Source: Pseudomonas azerbaijanoccidentalis (GTDB taxonomy: Bacteria > Pseudomonadota > Gammaproteobacteria > Pseudomonadales > Pseudomonadaceae). From it: 64,000 nucleotides of DNA. Each line of letters opens with the position of its first letter. The first letter of the stretch is position 1. The notes beneath the pieces were generated by a model. That model saw only the letters and a list, made by a program, of their open reading frames with translations. It was not told where the DNA came from and ran no database searches. The stretch spans positions 434,001-498,000 of the forward strand of contig NZ_JAHSTU010000004.1 of NCBI RefSeq assembly GCF_019145495.1, written 5' to 3'. The position numbers were made by a program, and so were the translations under genes. This document shows, piece after piece, positions 1 through 8,873 of the stretch.

Positions 1-1715
1 GGCTGGGCTACAAACCGGGCTTCTCGATCTTCGACGAGACCGACGTCAAAGCCCTGATGACCGACATCATGCAGAAGGAATACTCGGGCGACGACGGCGT
101 CGACGAGATCAAGAACATGATCGGCGCCTGGAAAAACGACCTGATCCTGCCGGCCCAGGCCCTGGAAAACGCGCGCAACCCCAAGGAACAGACTGCCGCC
201 ATCGTCTACACCCACTATCAGCGCACGCTCAAGGCGTTCAACGCGGTGGACTTCGACGACCTGATCCTGCTGCCGGTAAAACTGTTCGAAGAACACGCCG
301 ACATCCTGGAAAAGTGGCAGAACAAGGTGCGTTACCTGCTGGTGGACGAATACCAGGACACCAACGCCAGCCAATACCTGCTGGTGAAGATGCTCATCGG
401 CAAGCGCAACCAGTTCACCGTGGTGGGCGACGACGACCAGTCGATCTATGCCTGGCGCGGCGCGCGCCCGGAAAACCTGATGCTGCTTAAGGAAGATTAC
501 CCGTCCTTGAAAGTGGTGATGCTGGAGCAGAACTACCGCTCCACCAGCCGTATCCTGCGCTGCGCCAACGTGCTGATTTCGAACAACCCGCACGAATTCG
601 AAAAGCAGCTGTGGAGTGAAATGGGCCACGGCGACGAGATCCGGGTGATCCGCTGCCGCAACGAAGACGCCGAAGCCGAGCGTGTGGCCATGGAAATCCT
701 CAGCCTGCACTTGCGCACCGACCGACCGTACAGCGATTTCGCGATCCTCTACCGCGGTAACTACCAGGCCAAGCTGATCGAACTGAAATTGCAGCACCAT
801 CAGGTGCCGTACCGCCTGAGCGGTGGCAACAGCTTCTTCGGTCGCCAGGAAGTGAAGGACCTGATGGCCTACTTCCGCCTGATCGTGAACCCGGACGACG
901 ACAACGCCTTCCTTCGCGTCATCAACGTGCCGCGCCGCGAGATCGGTTCGACCACCCTGGAAAAACTCGGCAACTACGCCACCGAGCGCAAGATCTCGAT
1001 GTACGCCGCCACCGATGAAATCGGTCTGGGCGAGCATCTGGACAGCCGCTTCACCGATCGCCTGTCGCGCTTCAAGCGCTTCATGGACCGGGTTCGCGAA
1101 CAGTGTGCCGGCGAAGACCCGATCTCCGCCCTGCGCAGCATGGTCATGGACATCGACTACGAGAACTGGCTGCGCACCAACAGCTCCAGCGACAAGGCCG
1201 CCGATTACCGCATGGGTAACGTCTGGTTCCTGATCGAGGCGTTGAAAAACACCCTTGAGAAAGACGAAGAAGGCGAGATGACCGTCGAGGACGCCATCGG
1301 CAAACTCGTCCTGCGCGACATGCTGGAACGTCAGCAGGAAGAGGAAGATGGCGCCGAGGGTGTGCAGATGATGACCCTGCATGCGTCCAAGGGTCTGGAG
1401 TTTCCGTACGTGTTCATCATGGGCATGGAAGAGGAAATTCTTCCGCACCGCTCCAGTATCGAAGCCGACACCATCGAAGAGGAACGCCGCCTGGCCTACG
1501 TGGGTATCACCCGTGCGCGCCAGACCCTGGCCTTCACCTTTGCCGCCAAGCGCAAACAGTACGGCGAGATCATCGACTGCGCGCCAAGCCGCTTCCTCGA
1601 TGAGCTGCCGCCGGACGATCTGGCCTGGGAAGGCAACGACGACACCCCGACCGAAGTCAAAGCCGTCCGCGGAAACAACGCATTGGCGGATATACGCGCG
1701 ATGTTAAAGCGCTAG
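1..1715 (+). CDS. rep: ATP-dependent DNA helicase Rep (5' end outside window)
   Basis: This is the 3' part of a UvrD/Rep-family SF1A 3'-5' DNA helicase, which unwinds DNA and clears protein roadblocks ahead of replication forks. The frame is open from base 3, so the true start lies upstream and about 570 residues are visible. Helicase motifs appear in order: motif II LVDEYQDTN, motif III VGDDDQSIYAWRGA, motif IV QNYRST, motif V MTLHASKGLEF and motif VI RRLAYVGITRAR. The Walker A segment (motif I) must be in the missing part. Rep is preferred to UvrD or PcrA because xpt and cycB follow, as near rep in P. aeruginosa, and because the C-terminal tail is short. The stop is followed by a short spacer before xpt. 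Confidence 0.93.
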   Translation, partial: LGYKPGFSIFDETDVKALMTDIMQKEYSGDDGVDEIKNMIGAWKNDLILPAQALENARNPKEQTAAIVYTHYQRTLKAFNAVDFDDLILLPVKLFEEHADILEKWQNKVRYLLVDEYQDTNASQYLLVKMLIGKRNQFTVVGDDDQSIYAWRGARPENLMLLKEDYPSLKVVMLEQNYRSTSRILRCANVLISNNPHEFEKQLWSEMGHGDEIRVIRCRNEDAEAERVAMEILSLHLRTDRPYSDFAILYRGNYQAKLIELKLQHHQVPYRLSGGNSFFGRQEVKDLMAYFRLIVNPDDDNAFLRVINVPRREIGSTTLEKLGNYATERKISMYAATDEIGLGEHLDSRFTDRLSRFKRFMDRVREQCAGEDPISALRSMVMDIDYENWLRTNSSSDKAADYRMGNVWFLIEALKNTLEKDEEGEMTVEDAIGKLVLRDMLERQQEEEDGAEGVQMMTLHASKGLEFPYVFIMGMEEEILPHRSSIEADTIEEERRLAYVGITRARQTLAFTFAAKRKQYGEIIDCAPSRFLDELPPDDLAWEGNDDTPTEVKAVRGNNALADIRAMLKR

Positions 1716-1800
1716 AATTGACCACTTTTTAATCAAAGCATTTTTAAACAAACCACTTTTGACAAGCTAGGCGCATTTCGCGCCAGTAGAGGAAAGCTTC

Positions 1801-2373
1801 ATGGAAGCACTGCACCAGAAAATCCGAGAACAAGGCATCGTGCTTTCCGATCAGGTCCTGAAGGTCGACGCCTTCCTGAACCATCAGATCGACCCTGCCC
1901 TGATGAAGCTGATCGGCGACGAATTCGCCTCGCTGTTCAAGGACTCGGGCATCACCAAGATCGTCACGATCGAAGCCTCGGGCATCGCGCCGGCGATCAT
2001 GACTGGCCTGAACCTCGGCGTGCCGGTGATTTTCGCCCGCAAACAACAGTCACTTACCCTGACCGAAAACCTGCTGTCGGCGACCGTTTACTCGTTCACC
2101 AAGAAGACCGAAAGCACTGTGGCGATCTCCCCGCGCCACCTGACCAGCAGCGACCGCGTGCTGATCATCGATGACTTCCTGGCCAACGGTAAGGCGTCCC
2201 AGGCACTGATCTCGATCATCAAGCAGGCCGGCGCTACCGTTGCAGGTCTGGGCATCGTGATCGAGAAGTCGTTCCAGGGTGGCCGTGCAGAGCTGGATTC
2301 GCAGGGTTATCGCGTAGAATCGCTGGCACGTGTGCAGTCGCTGAAGGATGGCGTTGTTACCTTCATCGACTAA
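1801..2373 (+). CDS. xpt: Xanthine phosphoribosyltransferase
   Basis: A 190-aa type I phosphoribosyltransferase that converts xanthine and PRPP to XMP in cytoplasmic purine salvage. The N-terminus (MEALHQKIREQGIVLSDQVLKV) and length match the Xpt family. The PRPP-binding motif VLIIDDFLANGKAS lies near residues 120-133, and the KIVTIEASGIAPA segment near 58-70 is also typical. The ATG is preceded by an AGAGGAAA ribosome binding site. The gene lies 85 bp after rep in the same direction, and a REP-like pair follows directly after the stop. A short GC-rich hairpin lies in the leader; no purine riboswitch was recognised. Confidence 0.95.
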   Translation: MEALHQKIREQGIVLSDQVLKVDAFLNHQIDPALMKLIGDEFASLFKDSGITKIVTIEASGIAPAIMTGLNLGVPVIFARKQQSLTLTENLLSATVYSFTKKTESTVAISPRHLTSSDRVLIIDDFLANGKASQALISIIKQAGATVAGLGIVIEKSFQGGRAELDSQGYRVESLARVQSLKDGVVTFID

Positions 2374-2377
2374 CCCC

Positions 2378-2466
2378 TGTGGGAGCTAGCCTGCTAGCGA
2401 TGGCGTCGTGTCAGTCACCACCTTCATGACCGACAGACTTAAATCGCTAGCAGGCTAGCTCCCACA
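2378..2466. repeat. REP-like inverted pair, family A
   Basis: Two copies of a REP-type palindrome in inverted orientation frame about 40 bp. The left copy starts TGTGGGAGCTAGCCTGCTAG and the right copy is its near-exact reverse complement. Related copies recur near 9.4, 16.2, 21.8, 40.3 and 45.0 kb, always between genes. It lies between xpt and the convergent CoA-transferase gene. Confidence 0.85.
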
Positions 2467-2486
2467 GTTGGTTTTTGGGTGGGCAG

Positions 2487-4409
2487 TTATTGCGCAGTGG
2501 CCTTGAGGCCTGTGAGCAGCAGACGTTGATACAAGTCTTCCTTCAGCCCTTGCGGGCTGCTCAGCTGCATACGCTCCAGGTGTAATGGAAACGCCGCAGG
2601 TTCCGGCGCATCCAGCGCAGCCTTGCCCAACTCCAGTACTTCACTCAGCTTGAACTTGCTCTTGAGCCAGTTCAGTGCCCGCAACACATCCCGCTCCACC
2701 TCAGTGAAATCACAACCCAGCGGATACTCCGGAAACAGCTTCGGATGCCGCGCCTCAATGCCCTGCAAACGCTGCGGCGTGTTATCGCGGAAACGCGGAT
2801 CAAGCTGAAAATCCTTCGGTAATTTGCCGACCTTCTGCGCCTGCTCGATCAGCCCCTGTTGAAAGCGTGAGTCGCTGATATTGAGCAAGGCTTCGATCAC
2901 GGCTGCATCGGTCTTGCCGCGAAGATCGGCGATGCCGTATTCAGTGACCACGATGTCCCGCAGGTGTCGCGGGATGGTGCAGTGACCGTATTCCCAAACG
3001 ATGTTCGAACTGACGTCGCCGCCCGATTCGCGCCAGCTGCGCAGCAACAACACCGAGCGCGCACCTTGCAGCGCGTGGCCCTGCACCACAAAGTTGTACT
3101 GCCCGCCGACGCCACTGAGCACCCGCCCGTCTTCCAGCTGATCCGCCACGGCGGCACCCAGCAGGGTCACGGTGAACGCGGTGTTGATGAACCGCGCATC
3201 GAGGCGCTGCAAGCGTTTGAGTTCTTCCTGGCCGTACAGCTCGTTGATGTAGCTGATGCGCGTCATGTTGAATTCGAGGCGCTTGCTTTGAGGCAACTCG
3301 CGCAAGCGCTCATAGAAACTGCGCGGCCCGAGAAAAAAACCACCGTGCACCGAGATGCCGTCGGTTTGCGCCGCTTCGTCAAGGGTGCCGGCGTTCGCCT
3401 GTTGTTGGGTCGGCACGTCCGGGTACACCTTGCGCCGCACGATGCCGGCGTCGGCCAGCACCAGCAGACCGTTGACGAACATTTCGCTACAACCATAAAG
3501 GCCCTTGGCGAACGGTTCGAGGCCACCTTCGCGTTCGATCAGTTGTGCCCATTGGCTCAGGTTCACATCCGCCAGCAAAGCCTTGTAACCATTGTTATCC
3601 GCCTGACGCGCCAGCAACGCCGCCGTCAGCGCATCGCCCATGGAGCCGATGCCGATCTGCAGGGTGCCGCCATCGCGCACCAGCGTACTGGCGTGCAGGC
3701 CGATGAAATGGTCCTGGAAGCCCACCGGCATGTTCGGCGTGGAGAACAGCGTGGTGCTGTCCTTCTCGTCGATCAGCAGGTCGAACGTGTCGATGCTGAC
3801 TTCGGCATCGCCGGGCATGTAGGGCAAATCGTCGTGCGCCTGGCCGACCATCAGGATCGTTTCCCCGGCCGCCCGGCGCTTGGCAATCATCGGTAGCAGG
3901 TCGAGAGTGATGTCCGGGTTGCAGCTCAGGCTCAAGCGATCGGGATGCTCGGCGTGGCTGGCAACCAGTTGCGCCACCAGGTTCAGCCCGGCGGCATTGA
4001 TGTCCCGGGCTGCGTGGCTGTAGTTACTGCTGACGTAATCCTGTTGCGCCGACGCGCTGTTGAGCAGGCTGCCGGGCTGCATGAAAAACTGCTGGATGTG
4101 GATGTTGCCCGGCAGGTTATCCCGGCGCAGGTCGGTCAAAAAATCCAGTTCCGGATAATCGCCGAAGACCTGTTCGATGAAGGGTTCGAGGAAGCGTTTC
4201 TGCAAGCCGTCGCCCAACGGCGGGCGACCCAGGCACAACGCGGTGTAGACCGTCAGCTGTCGCTGCGGCGACTGTTTGATACGTCGATACAGCGCGTTGA
4301 CGAAATGGTTGGGTTTGCCCAAGCCCAAGGGCAGCCCCATATGAATATGCGTTGGCAACCGCACCAAGACATCATCGACCGCCTGCTCGATAGAACACAG
4401 CTGAACCAT
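2487..4409 (-). CDS. Acetyl-CoA hydrolase/transferase family protein
   Basis: A 640-aa member of the acetyl-CoA hydrolase/transferase (class I CoA-transferase-like) family, which moves or hydrolyses CoA on short acyl-CoAs. The N-terminal part has a CoA-transferase fold. The C-terminal part carries the family signature GVGGQYNFVVQG followed by the conserved VTEYGIADLRGKT segment. The frame stays open 49 codons further upstream, but ATG 4409 has a strong GGGAGG site 5 bases ahead and begins MVQLCSIEQAVDDVL, so that start is used. It is longer than the roughly 500-aa succinate/acetate CoA-transferases, and its acyl substrate cannot be read from the sequence. Family assignment is firm; exact reaction is not. 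Confidence 0.85.
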   Translation of the reverse strand: MVQLCSIEQAVDDVLVRLPTHIHMGLPLGLGKPNHFVNALYRRIKQSPQRQLTVYTALCLGRPPLGDGLQKRFLEPFIEQVFGDYPELDFLTDLRRDNLPGNIHIQQFFMQPGSLLNSASAQQDYVSSNYSHAARDINAAGLNLVAQLVASHAEHPDRLSLSCNPDITLDLLPMIAKRRAAGETILMVGQAHDDLPYMPGDAEVSIDTFDLLIDEKDSTTLFSTPNMPVGFQDHFIGLHASTLVRDGGTLQIGIGSMGDALTAALLARQADNNGYKALLADVNLSQWAQLIEREGGLEPFAKGLYGCSEMFVNGLLVLADAGIVRRKVYPDVPTQQQANAGTLDEAAQTDGISVHGGFFLGPRSFYERLRELPQSKRLEFNMTRISYINELYGQEELKRLQRLDARFINTAFTVTLLGAAVADQLEDGRVLSGVGGQYNFVVQGHALQGARSVLLLRSWRESGGDVSSNIVWEYGHCTIPRHLRDIVVTEYGIADLRGKTDAAVIEALLNISDSRFQQGLIEQAQKVGKLPKDFQLDPRFRDNTPQRLQGIEARHPKLFPEYPLGCDFTEVERDVLRALNWLKSKFKLSEVLELGKAALDAPEPAAFPLHLERMQLSSPQGLKEDLYQRLLLTGLKATAQ

Positions 4410-4498
4410 TCGATCCTCCCTTACATTCCATGACGTGGGGTTGGACCGAGCTTGCCGGGTCTTTGCTGCAATGAACAGCCTCTGAAGATCACCCTCAC

Positions 4499-4585
4499 CT
4501 GTAGGAGCTGCCGAAGGCTGCGATCTTCTGATGTGGATTGTTAAAAACAAGATCAAAAGATCGCAGCCTTCGGCAGCTCCTACAG
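4499..4585. repeat. REP-like inverted pair, family B
   Basis: Inverted repeat with arms of the type TGTAGGAGCTGCCGAAGGC...GATC, separated by about 25 AT-rich bases. It is a second palindrome family, distinct from family A. Related copies lie near 11.3, 14.9, 24.4, 27.1 and 37.0 kb. It lies between the CoA-transferase start and the cytochrome c5 terminator. Confidence 0.85.
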
Positions 4586-4600
4586 GGAAATTGCAGGCAC

Positions 4601-4627
4601 AAAAAAGCCGCTCGAAAGCGGCTTTTT
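4601..4627 (-). terminator. Rho-independent terminator of cycB
   Basis: GCCGCT/AGCGGC stem with a CGAA loop, flanked by A6 and T5 runs, 20 bases past the cycB stop on the minus strand. The symmetric A and T tracts could let it work in both directions. Confidence 0.88.
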
Positions 4628-4646
4628 CGCGAAAGAGACAGGCGTG

Positions 4647-5072
4647 TTACAGGCCGGACATCTCTTTGATGGCGCCTTTGAGCTCGTCATCGGAGCAGTC
4701 GGCGCAGGTGCCTTTAGGCGGCATCGAGTTGATACCGGTAATGGCTTTGGCCAGGATGCCGTCGAGACCGCCCTGGTGATCGGCACGTTCTTTCCAGGCT
4801 GCCTTGTCGCCGATTTTCGGCGCGCCCAACAGGCCGGTACCGTGGCAAGCGTTGCAGTGCTTGGCGATCACGTCTTTAGGTGCCTTCGCACCACCGCCGC
4901 CGCCGGAAGCAGCAGCGACTTCCATGCCTTTGCACTCTTTACCCTGAACACAAACCTGGCCGACTGGCTCAAGGCGTTTGGCAATTTCGTCGTTCGTCGC
5001 AGCTTGAGCGCTGACAGCCCAGAGGGCCAATACGGTTGCTGGTACGGCCAGCATTTTCATAATTAGGTTCAC
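4647..5072 (-). CDS. cycB: Cytochrome c5
   Basis: A 141-aa exported monohaem c-type cytochrome. It has a signal peptide (about residues 5-24, ending SAQA), a Gly/Ala linker, and a class I haem motif CNACH near residues 73-77. A possible axial Met is in INSMPPKG, and a Cys pair (CADC) typical of cytochrome c5 lies near the C-terminus. It carries electrons in the periplasm or on the membrane. The start is taken as GTG 5072 because GAGGGTG lies 5 bases ahead of it; ATG 5060, four codons in, has no such site. The order rep-xpt-cycB-pauR agrees with P. aeruginosa. Confidence 0.9.
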   Translation of the reverse strand: MNLIMKMLAVPATVLALWAVSAQAATNDEIAKRLEPVGQVCVQGKECKGMEVAAASGGGGGAKAPKDVIAKHCNACHGTGLLGAPKIGDKAAWKERADHQGGLDGILAKAITGINSMPPKGTCADCSDDELKGAIKEMSGL

Positions 5073-5242
5073 GCGTTCACCCTCAATGGTGGCTAGTCAC
5101 GCCTACGGCCACGGTTCGCAGGCGGGCGCAAGTATAGCGGTAAGCCCGCGACACTGAAACAACCCCAAAGTCGAAGGGGTCTTGTTGCGCAACGGTAAAA
5201 CGGCTCGGGTGCCTCGGCCATGCTGGCAGGGCGCCTCTTTTG

Positions 5243-5791
5243 TTAAAAATTAGCAGGTGTAGCTGCGCTGATTAGTCGCGCCGGCGCATCGAACGGATTA
5301 CGGAAACGATGCGGCTTGGTACTTTCAAAGTAGTAGCTATCGCCAGCTTCGAGCACAAAAGTTTCCAGCCCGACCACCAGTTCAAGTCGACCTTCCACCA
5401 GAATCCCGGTTTCCTCGCCCTCATGGGTGAGCATCTCGTCACCGGTGTCGGCGCCTGGCGGGTAGATTTCATTGAGGAACGCGATAGCCCGGCTCGGGTG
5501 CGCCCGGCCGACCAGTTTCATGGTCACTGCACCATCGGAAATGTCGATCAGCTCGTTGGCTTTGTAGACGATCTGAGTCGGTTTTTCCTGCAGGATTTCT
5601 TCGGAAAAGAACTCGACCATGGACATGGGAATCCCGCCCAACACTTTCCTCAGCGAACTGATCGAGGGGCTGACGCTGTTTTTCTCGATCATCGAAATGG
5701 TGCTGTTGGTGACGCCCGCGCGCTTGGCGAGTTCACGCTGGGAAAGGCCTTTGAGCTTACGGATCGATTGCAGTCGTTCACCGACGTCCAA
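5243..5791 (-). CDS. pauR: XRE-cupin transcriptional regulator, PauR/PuuR-like
   Basis: A 182-aa regulator with an N-terminal Cro/C1-type helix-turn-helix (about residues 8-62, containing LSQRELAKRAGVTNSTISMIE) and a C-terminal cupin domain (about 105-178, with EGEETGILVEGRLEL). This architecture and its place between cycB and dadX match PauR, a repressor of polyamine catabolism genes in P. aeruginosa. The PuuB/PauB-like oxidase and the KauB dehydrogenase in this window would be plausible targets. The effector cannot be seen from sequence. The gene lies downstream of dadX on the same strand with a 128-bp gap, so it probably has its own promoter. Confidence 0.85.
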   Translation of the reverse strand: MDVGERLQSIRKLKGLSQRELAKRAGVTNSTISMIEKNSVSPSISSLRKVLGGIPMSMVEFFSEEILQEKPTQIVYKANELIDISDGAVTMKLVGRAHPSRAIAFLNEIYPPGADTGDEMLTHEGEETGILVEGRLELVVGLETFVLEAGDSYYFESTKPHRFRNPFDAPARLISAATPANF

Positions 5792-5919
5792 TGCTGGAGC
5801 CTCCAGGATTCAGGTTTGTTGGAATATTGAGCGTTATCATGGCGACAGCGTTCAGTATTTACAACACTTTGGCCTGAATCCTGTTCGGCGAAGCGACTTC
5901 CGGTTCGCACCGTCGAGTG

Positions 5920-6993
5920 TCAGCTCCCGGAATAGAGCAGTGGCACCCGGCGCAAATTGCAGAAGATCTGGTAAGGAATCGTGCCAGCGGCCATGGCCAC
6001 GTCGCTGGCGAGGATGTTTTTACCCCACAATTCGACCGTCGACCCCAAGCCTGCTTGCGGGATATCGGTCAAATCGACGCACAGCATGTCCATCGACACC
6101 CGGCCGATCAATTGGCTGCGTTGCCCGGCCACCAGTACCGGCGTGCCGGTCGGCGCCAGACGCGGATAGCCATCGGCGTAACCCATGGCCACCACGCCCA
6201 CGCGCATCGGCTTCTGGGTAATGAACTTCGCCCCATAGCCAATTGGCTCGCCAGCCGGCAGCTCACGCACGCTGATCACTTTCGATTCGAGGGTCATTAC
6301 CGGTTGCAGGCGCGCGGCCACGGCGTTGGCTTCCTCAAAAGGCGTGGCACCGTAGAGCATGATGCCCGGACGCACCCAGTCACTCGGGATCTGCGGCCAG
6401 CCCAACACGGCCGGTGAGTTACGCAGGCTGATTTCGGCAGACAAACCCTGCCGCGCCGCTTCGAACACCGCGGCCTGCTCGGCGCTGGCCTGGCTGTTCA
6501 ATTCATCGGCCCGGGCGAAGTGGCTCATCAGCACGATTTTCGCCACCTTGCCGCTGGCCAGCAGCCGTTGATAAGCGGCCTGATAATCCTTTGGATGCAG
6601 CCCCACCCGGTGCATGCCCGAATCGAGCTTGAGCCAGACGATAATCGGCTTGCTCAGTGCAGCCTTTTCGATCGCTTCGAGTTGCCACAGCGAATGCACC
6701 ACACACCAGAAATCGTGCTCGACGATCAGCGACAACTCATCGGCTTCGAAAAAACCTTCCAGTAACAACACCGGCCCGCGGATGCCGGCAGCACGCAGCT
6801 CCAGGGCCTCTTCGATGCAAGCCACGGCAAAACCGTCTGCCTCGGCTTCCAGTGCCTGGGCGCAACGCACCGCACCATGGCCGTAGGCATCGGCCTTGAT
6901 TACCGCGAGAGCTTTAGCCCCCGTGACTTCACGGGCGATTCGGTAGTTGTGACGCAGGGCTTGAAGGTCGATCAGGGCACGGGCAGGACGCAT
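5920..6993 (-). CDS. dadX: Catabolic alanine racemase DadX
   Basis: A 357-aa fold-type III PLP alanine racemase that interconverts L- and D-alanine. The PLP lysine is K33 in AVIKADAYGHGA, and the catalytic tyrosine region GYGAKF is near residue 255. The family start MRPARALIDLQALRHNY is present. It is the last gene of dadA-ridA-dadX on the minus strand. In the catabolic pathway it supplies D-alanine to DadA, giving pyruvate and ammonia. The operon context favours DadX over the biosynthetic Alr. Confidence 0.94.
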   Translation of the reverse strand: MRPARALIDLQALRHNYRIAREVTGAKALAVIKADAYGHGAVRCAQALEAEADGFAVACIEEALELRAAGIRGPVLLLEGFFEADELSLIVEHDFWCVVHSLWQLEAIEKAALSKPIIVWLKLDSGMHRVGLHPKDYQAAYQRLLASGKVAKIVLMSHFARADELNSQASAEQAAVFEAARQGLSAEISLRNSPAVLGWPQIPSDWVRPGIMLYGATPFEEANAVAARLQPVMTLESKVISVRELPAGEPIGYGAKFITQKPMRVGVVAMGYADGYPRLAPTGTPVLVAGQRSQLIGRVSMDMLCVDLTDIPQAGLGSTVELWGKNILASDVAMAAGTIPYQIFCNLRRVPLLYSGS

Positions 6994-7086
6994 GGCGGCA
7001 GACTTCTGGTCGGTCGTTGGGAAGAAAAACCGACGCTGGCTGACGGGGTGAACAGCCAGCGCCGGGAGAGGGATCTTTACTACGGT

Positions 7087-7440
7087 TTACGGCAATGCGG
7101 CGACGATCGAAATCTCGACCAGGATGCTTGGCTTGGCCATCTTCGCTTCGACGGTGGCACGGGCCGGGGCGGCGCCCTTGGGCAGCCACTGATCCCAAAC
7201 CGAGTTCATTCCGGCAAAGTGCGCATCGATGTCGTTCAGGTAAATCGTTGCCGACAGCAGATGCTGCTTGTCAGTCCCGGCCAGGTCGAGCAGACGCTCG
7301 ATATTGGCCAGAACATCGCGCGTCTGCTGTTCGATCCCGGCGTCGAAGTCGTCGCCGACCTGCCCGGCCAGATACACGGTGCCGTTGTGGCTGACGATCT
7401 GACTCATGCGGTCATTGGTGAGCTGGCGCTGGACTGACAT
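7087..7440 (-). CDS. RidA (YjgF/YER057c/UK114) family protein in the dad operon
   Basis: A 117-aa RidA-superfamily protein. RidA hydrolyses reactive enamine/imine intermediates, and here it sits between the D-amino acid dehydrogenase and the alanine racemase, so clearing 2-iminopropionate made by DadA is a reasonable inference. The conserved substrate arginine is present in APARATVEAKM near residue 95. The ATG at 7440 has CAGGAG ahead of it. This start lies inside the 3' end of dadA, giving a 29-bp overlap and suggesting translational coupling. The frame is open ten codons further, but those lack a ribosome binding site. Confidence 0.88.
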   Translation of the reverse strand: MSVQRQLTNDRMSQIVSHNGTVYLAGQVGDDFDAGIEQQTRDVLANIERLLDLAGTDKQHLLSATIYLNDIDAHFAGMNSVWDQWLPKGAAPARATVEAKMAKPSILVEISIVAALP

Positions 7441-8716
7441 GTTTTGCAGACTCCTGGGTTTTGCTGCCATAACGGGAAATATCGAGGCCTTCGGCGCTGA
7501 TCTGTGGTTTTTTCTTGGCCATCAGGTCAGCCAACAAGCGGCCCGAGCCGCACGCCATGGTCCAGCCGAGGGTGCCGTGACCAGTGTTCAGGAACAGGTT
7601 CTTGAACGGGGTGGCGCCAACAATCGGGGTGCCGTCCGGTGTGGTTGGACGCAGGCCGGTCCAGAAGCTGGCTTCGGCCAGATTGCCGCCCTGAGGATAA
7701 AGGTCGTTGACGATCATCTCCAGGGTTTCGCGCCGACGCGGGTTCAGCGACAGGTCAAAACCGGCGATCTCCGCCATGCCGCCGACACGGATGCGGTTGT
7801 CGAAACGGGTGATCGCGACTTTGTAGGTCTCGTCGAGAATGGTCGACGTCGGCGCCATCGCCGGGTTGGTGATCGGCACGGTCAGCGAGTAACCCTTGAG
7901 CGGGTACACCGGTGCCTTAATCCCCAGCGGCTTGAGCAGCTGCGGCGAGTAGCTGCCGAGCGCCAATACGTAGCGGTCGGCGGTTTCCAGCTTGCCGTCG
8001 ATCCACACGCCATTGATACGATCGCCAGCGAAGTCGAGGCGCTGAATGTCCTGACCAAAACGGAATTGCACACCGAGGTTAGCGGCCATCTCGGCGAGCT
8101 TGGTGGTGAACATCTGGCAGTCGCCAGTCTGGTCGTTCGGCAGGCGCAGGGCACCGGCGAGAATGTCGGTCACGCTGGCCAGCGCCGGCTCAACGCGGGC
8201 AATGCCTTCGCGATCGAGCAGCTCGAACGGCACGCCGGACTCTTTCAGCACGGCGATGTCTTTCGCGGCGCCGTCCAATTGAGCCTGGGTGCGGAACAGT
8301 TGGGTGGTACCGAGGCTGCGGCCTTCGTAGGCAATGCCGGTTTCAGCGCGCAGTTCGTCGAGGCAGTCACGGCTGTATTCGGACAAACGAACCATGCGCT
8401 CCTTGTTCACCGCGTAACGGCTGGCGGTGCAGTTGCGCAGCATCTGCGCCATCCACAGGTACTGGTCGATGTCGGCAGTGGCCTTGATCGCCAGGGGCGC
8501 GTGGCGCTCGAGCAGCCACTTGATCGCTTTGAGCGGTACGCCCGGCGCAGCCCATGGCGAAGCGTAGCCCGGCGAGACTTGCCCGGCGTTGGCGAAACTG
8601 GTCTCCATGGCAGCAGCGGGCTGCCGGTCGACCACCACCACTTCAAACCCGGCACGCGCCAGATAGTAAGCACTGGTGGTACCGATGACGCCGCTACCCA
8701 AGACCATAACGCGCAT
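7412..8716 (-). CDS. dadA: D-amino acid dehydrogenase, small subunit
   Basis: A 434-aa FAD-dependent, membrane-associated dehydrogenase that oxidises D-alanine and other D-amino acids to 2-oxo acids. The N-terminus MRVMVLGSGVIGTTSAYYLA carries the GxGxxG FAD motif. ANAGQVSPGYASPWAAPGVP is the DadA signature, and GHGTLGWTMACGSGR near the C-terminus closes the FAD site. The frame runs 43 codons upstream, but ATG 8716 matches the family start and has GAGGG at a good distance. It is first in dadA-ridA-dadX and divergent from lrp, which is the arrangement of the alanine-inducible dad operon. Confidence 0.95.
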   Translation of the reverse strand: MRVMVLGSGVIGTTSAYYLARAGFEVVVVDRQPAAAMETSFANAGQVSPGYASPWAAPGVPLKAIKWLLERHAPLAIKATADIDQYLWMAQMLRNCTASRYAVNKERMVRLSEYSRDCLDELRAETGIAYEGRSLGTTQLFRTQAQLDGAAKDIAVLKESGVPFELLDREGIARVEPALASVTDILAGALRLPNDQTGDCQMFTTKLAEMAANLGVQFRFGQDIQRLDFAGDRINGVWIDGKLETADRYVLALGSYSPQLLKPLGIKAPVYPLKGYSLTVPITNPAMAPTSTILDETYKVAITRFDNRIRVGGMAEIAGFDLSLNPRRRETLEMIVNDLYPQGGNLAEASFWTGLRPTTPDGTPIVGATPFKNLFLNTGHGTLGWTMACGSGRLLADLMAKKKPQISAEGLDISRYGSKTQESAKHVSPAPAHQ

Positions 8717-8806
8717 TTTCATTTCCCTCATCGCGGCGAACCGCTGACGTTTATTGTTCAGAGCTTCAGATGTGCGCAGTGTAAAAAAGATTTGCCAGTG
8801 CTTTTC

Positions 8807-8835
8807 ACTATATAAGCGCCTATATTTGGCGACAA
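8807..8835 (-). promoter_or_regulatory. Sigma-70-type promoter for dadA-ridA-dadX
   Basis: On the minus strand TTGTCG (-35) and TATAGT (-10) are separated by 17 bases, about 90 bases before the dadA ATG. The short AT-rich region shared with divergent lrp is where Lrp would be expected to bind. Only the promoter geometry is read from the sequence. Confidence 0.55.
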
Positions 8836-8873
8836 TTCTCGGCAAAAACCCTTTTTACGGAGGCGCATCCCCT

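Noticed and set aside
1716..1800. Purine riboswitch before xpt
   Set aside because: The leader is only 85 bases and shows a simple GGCGC/GCGCC hairpin, not the three-way junction of a purine aptamer.
2378..2466. CRISPR-like array from recurring palindromes
   Set aside because: The repeats are paired inverted units scattered kilobases apart between genes, with no regular spacers and no cas genes.
2964..3896. Long plus-strand open frame opposite the CoA-transferase gene
   Set aside because: It mirrors the high-GC third-position bias of the real gene, has no ribosome binding site, and its translation resembles no known protein. The same holds for long antisense frames at 7406-8815, 11705-13315, 16342-17925, 31598-33130, 34477-36225 and 40466-42250.
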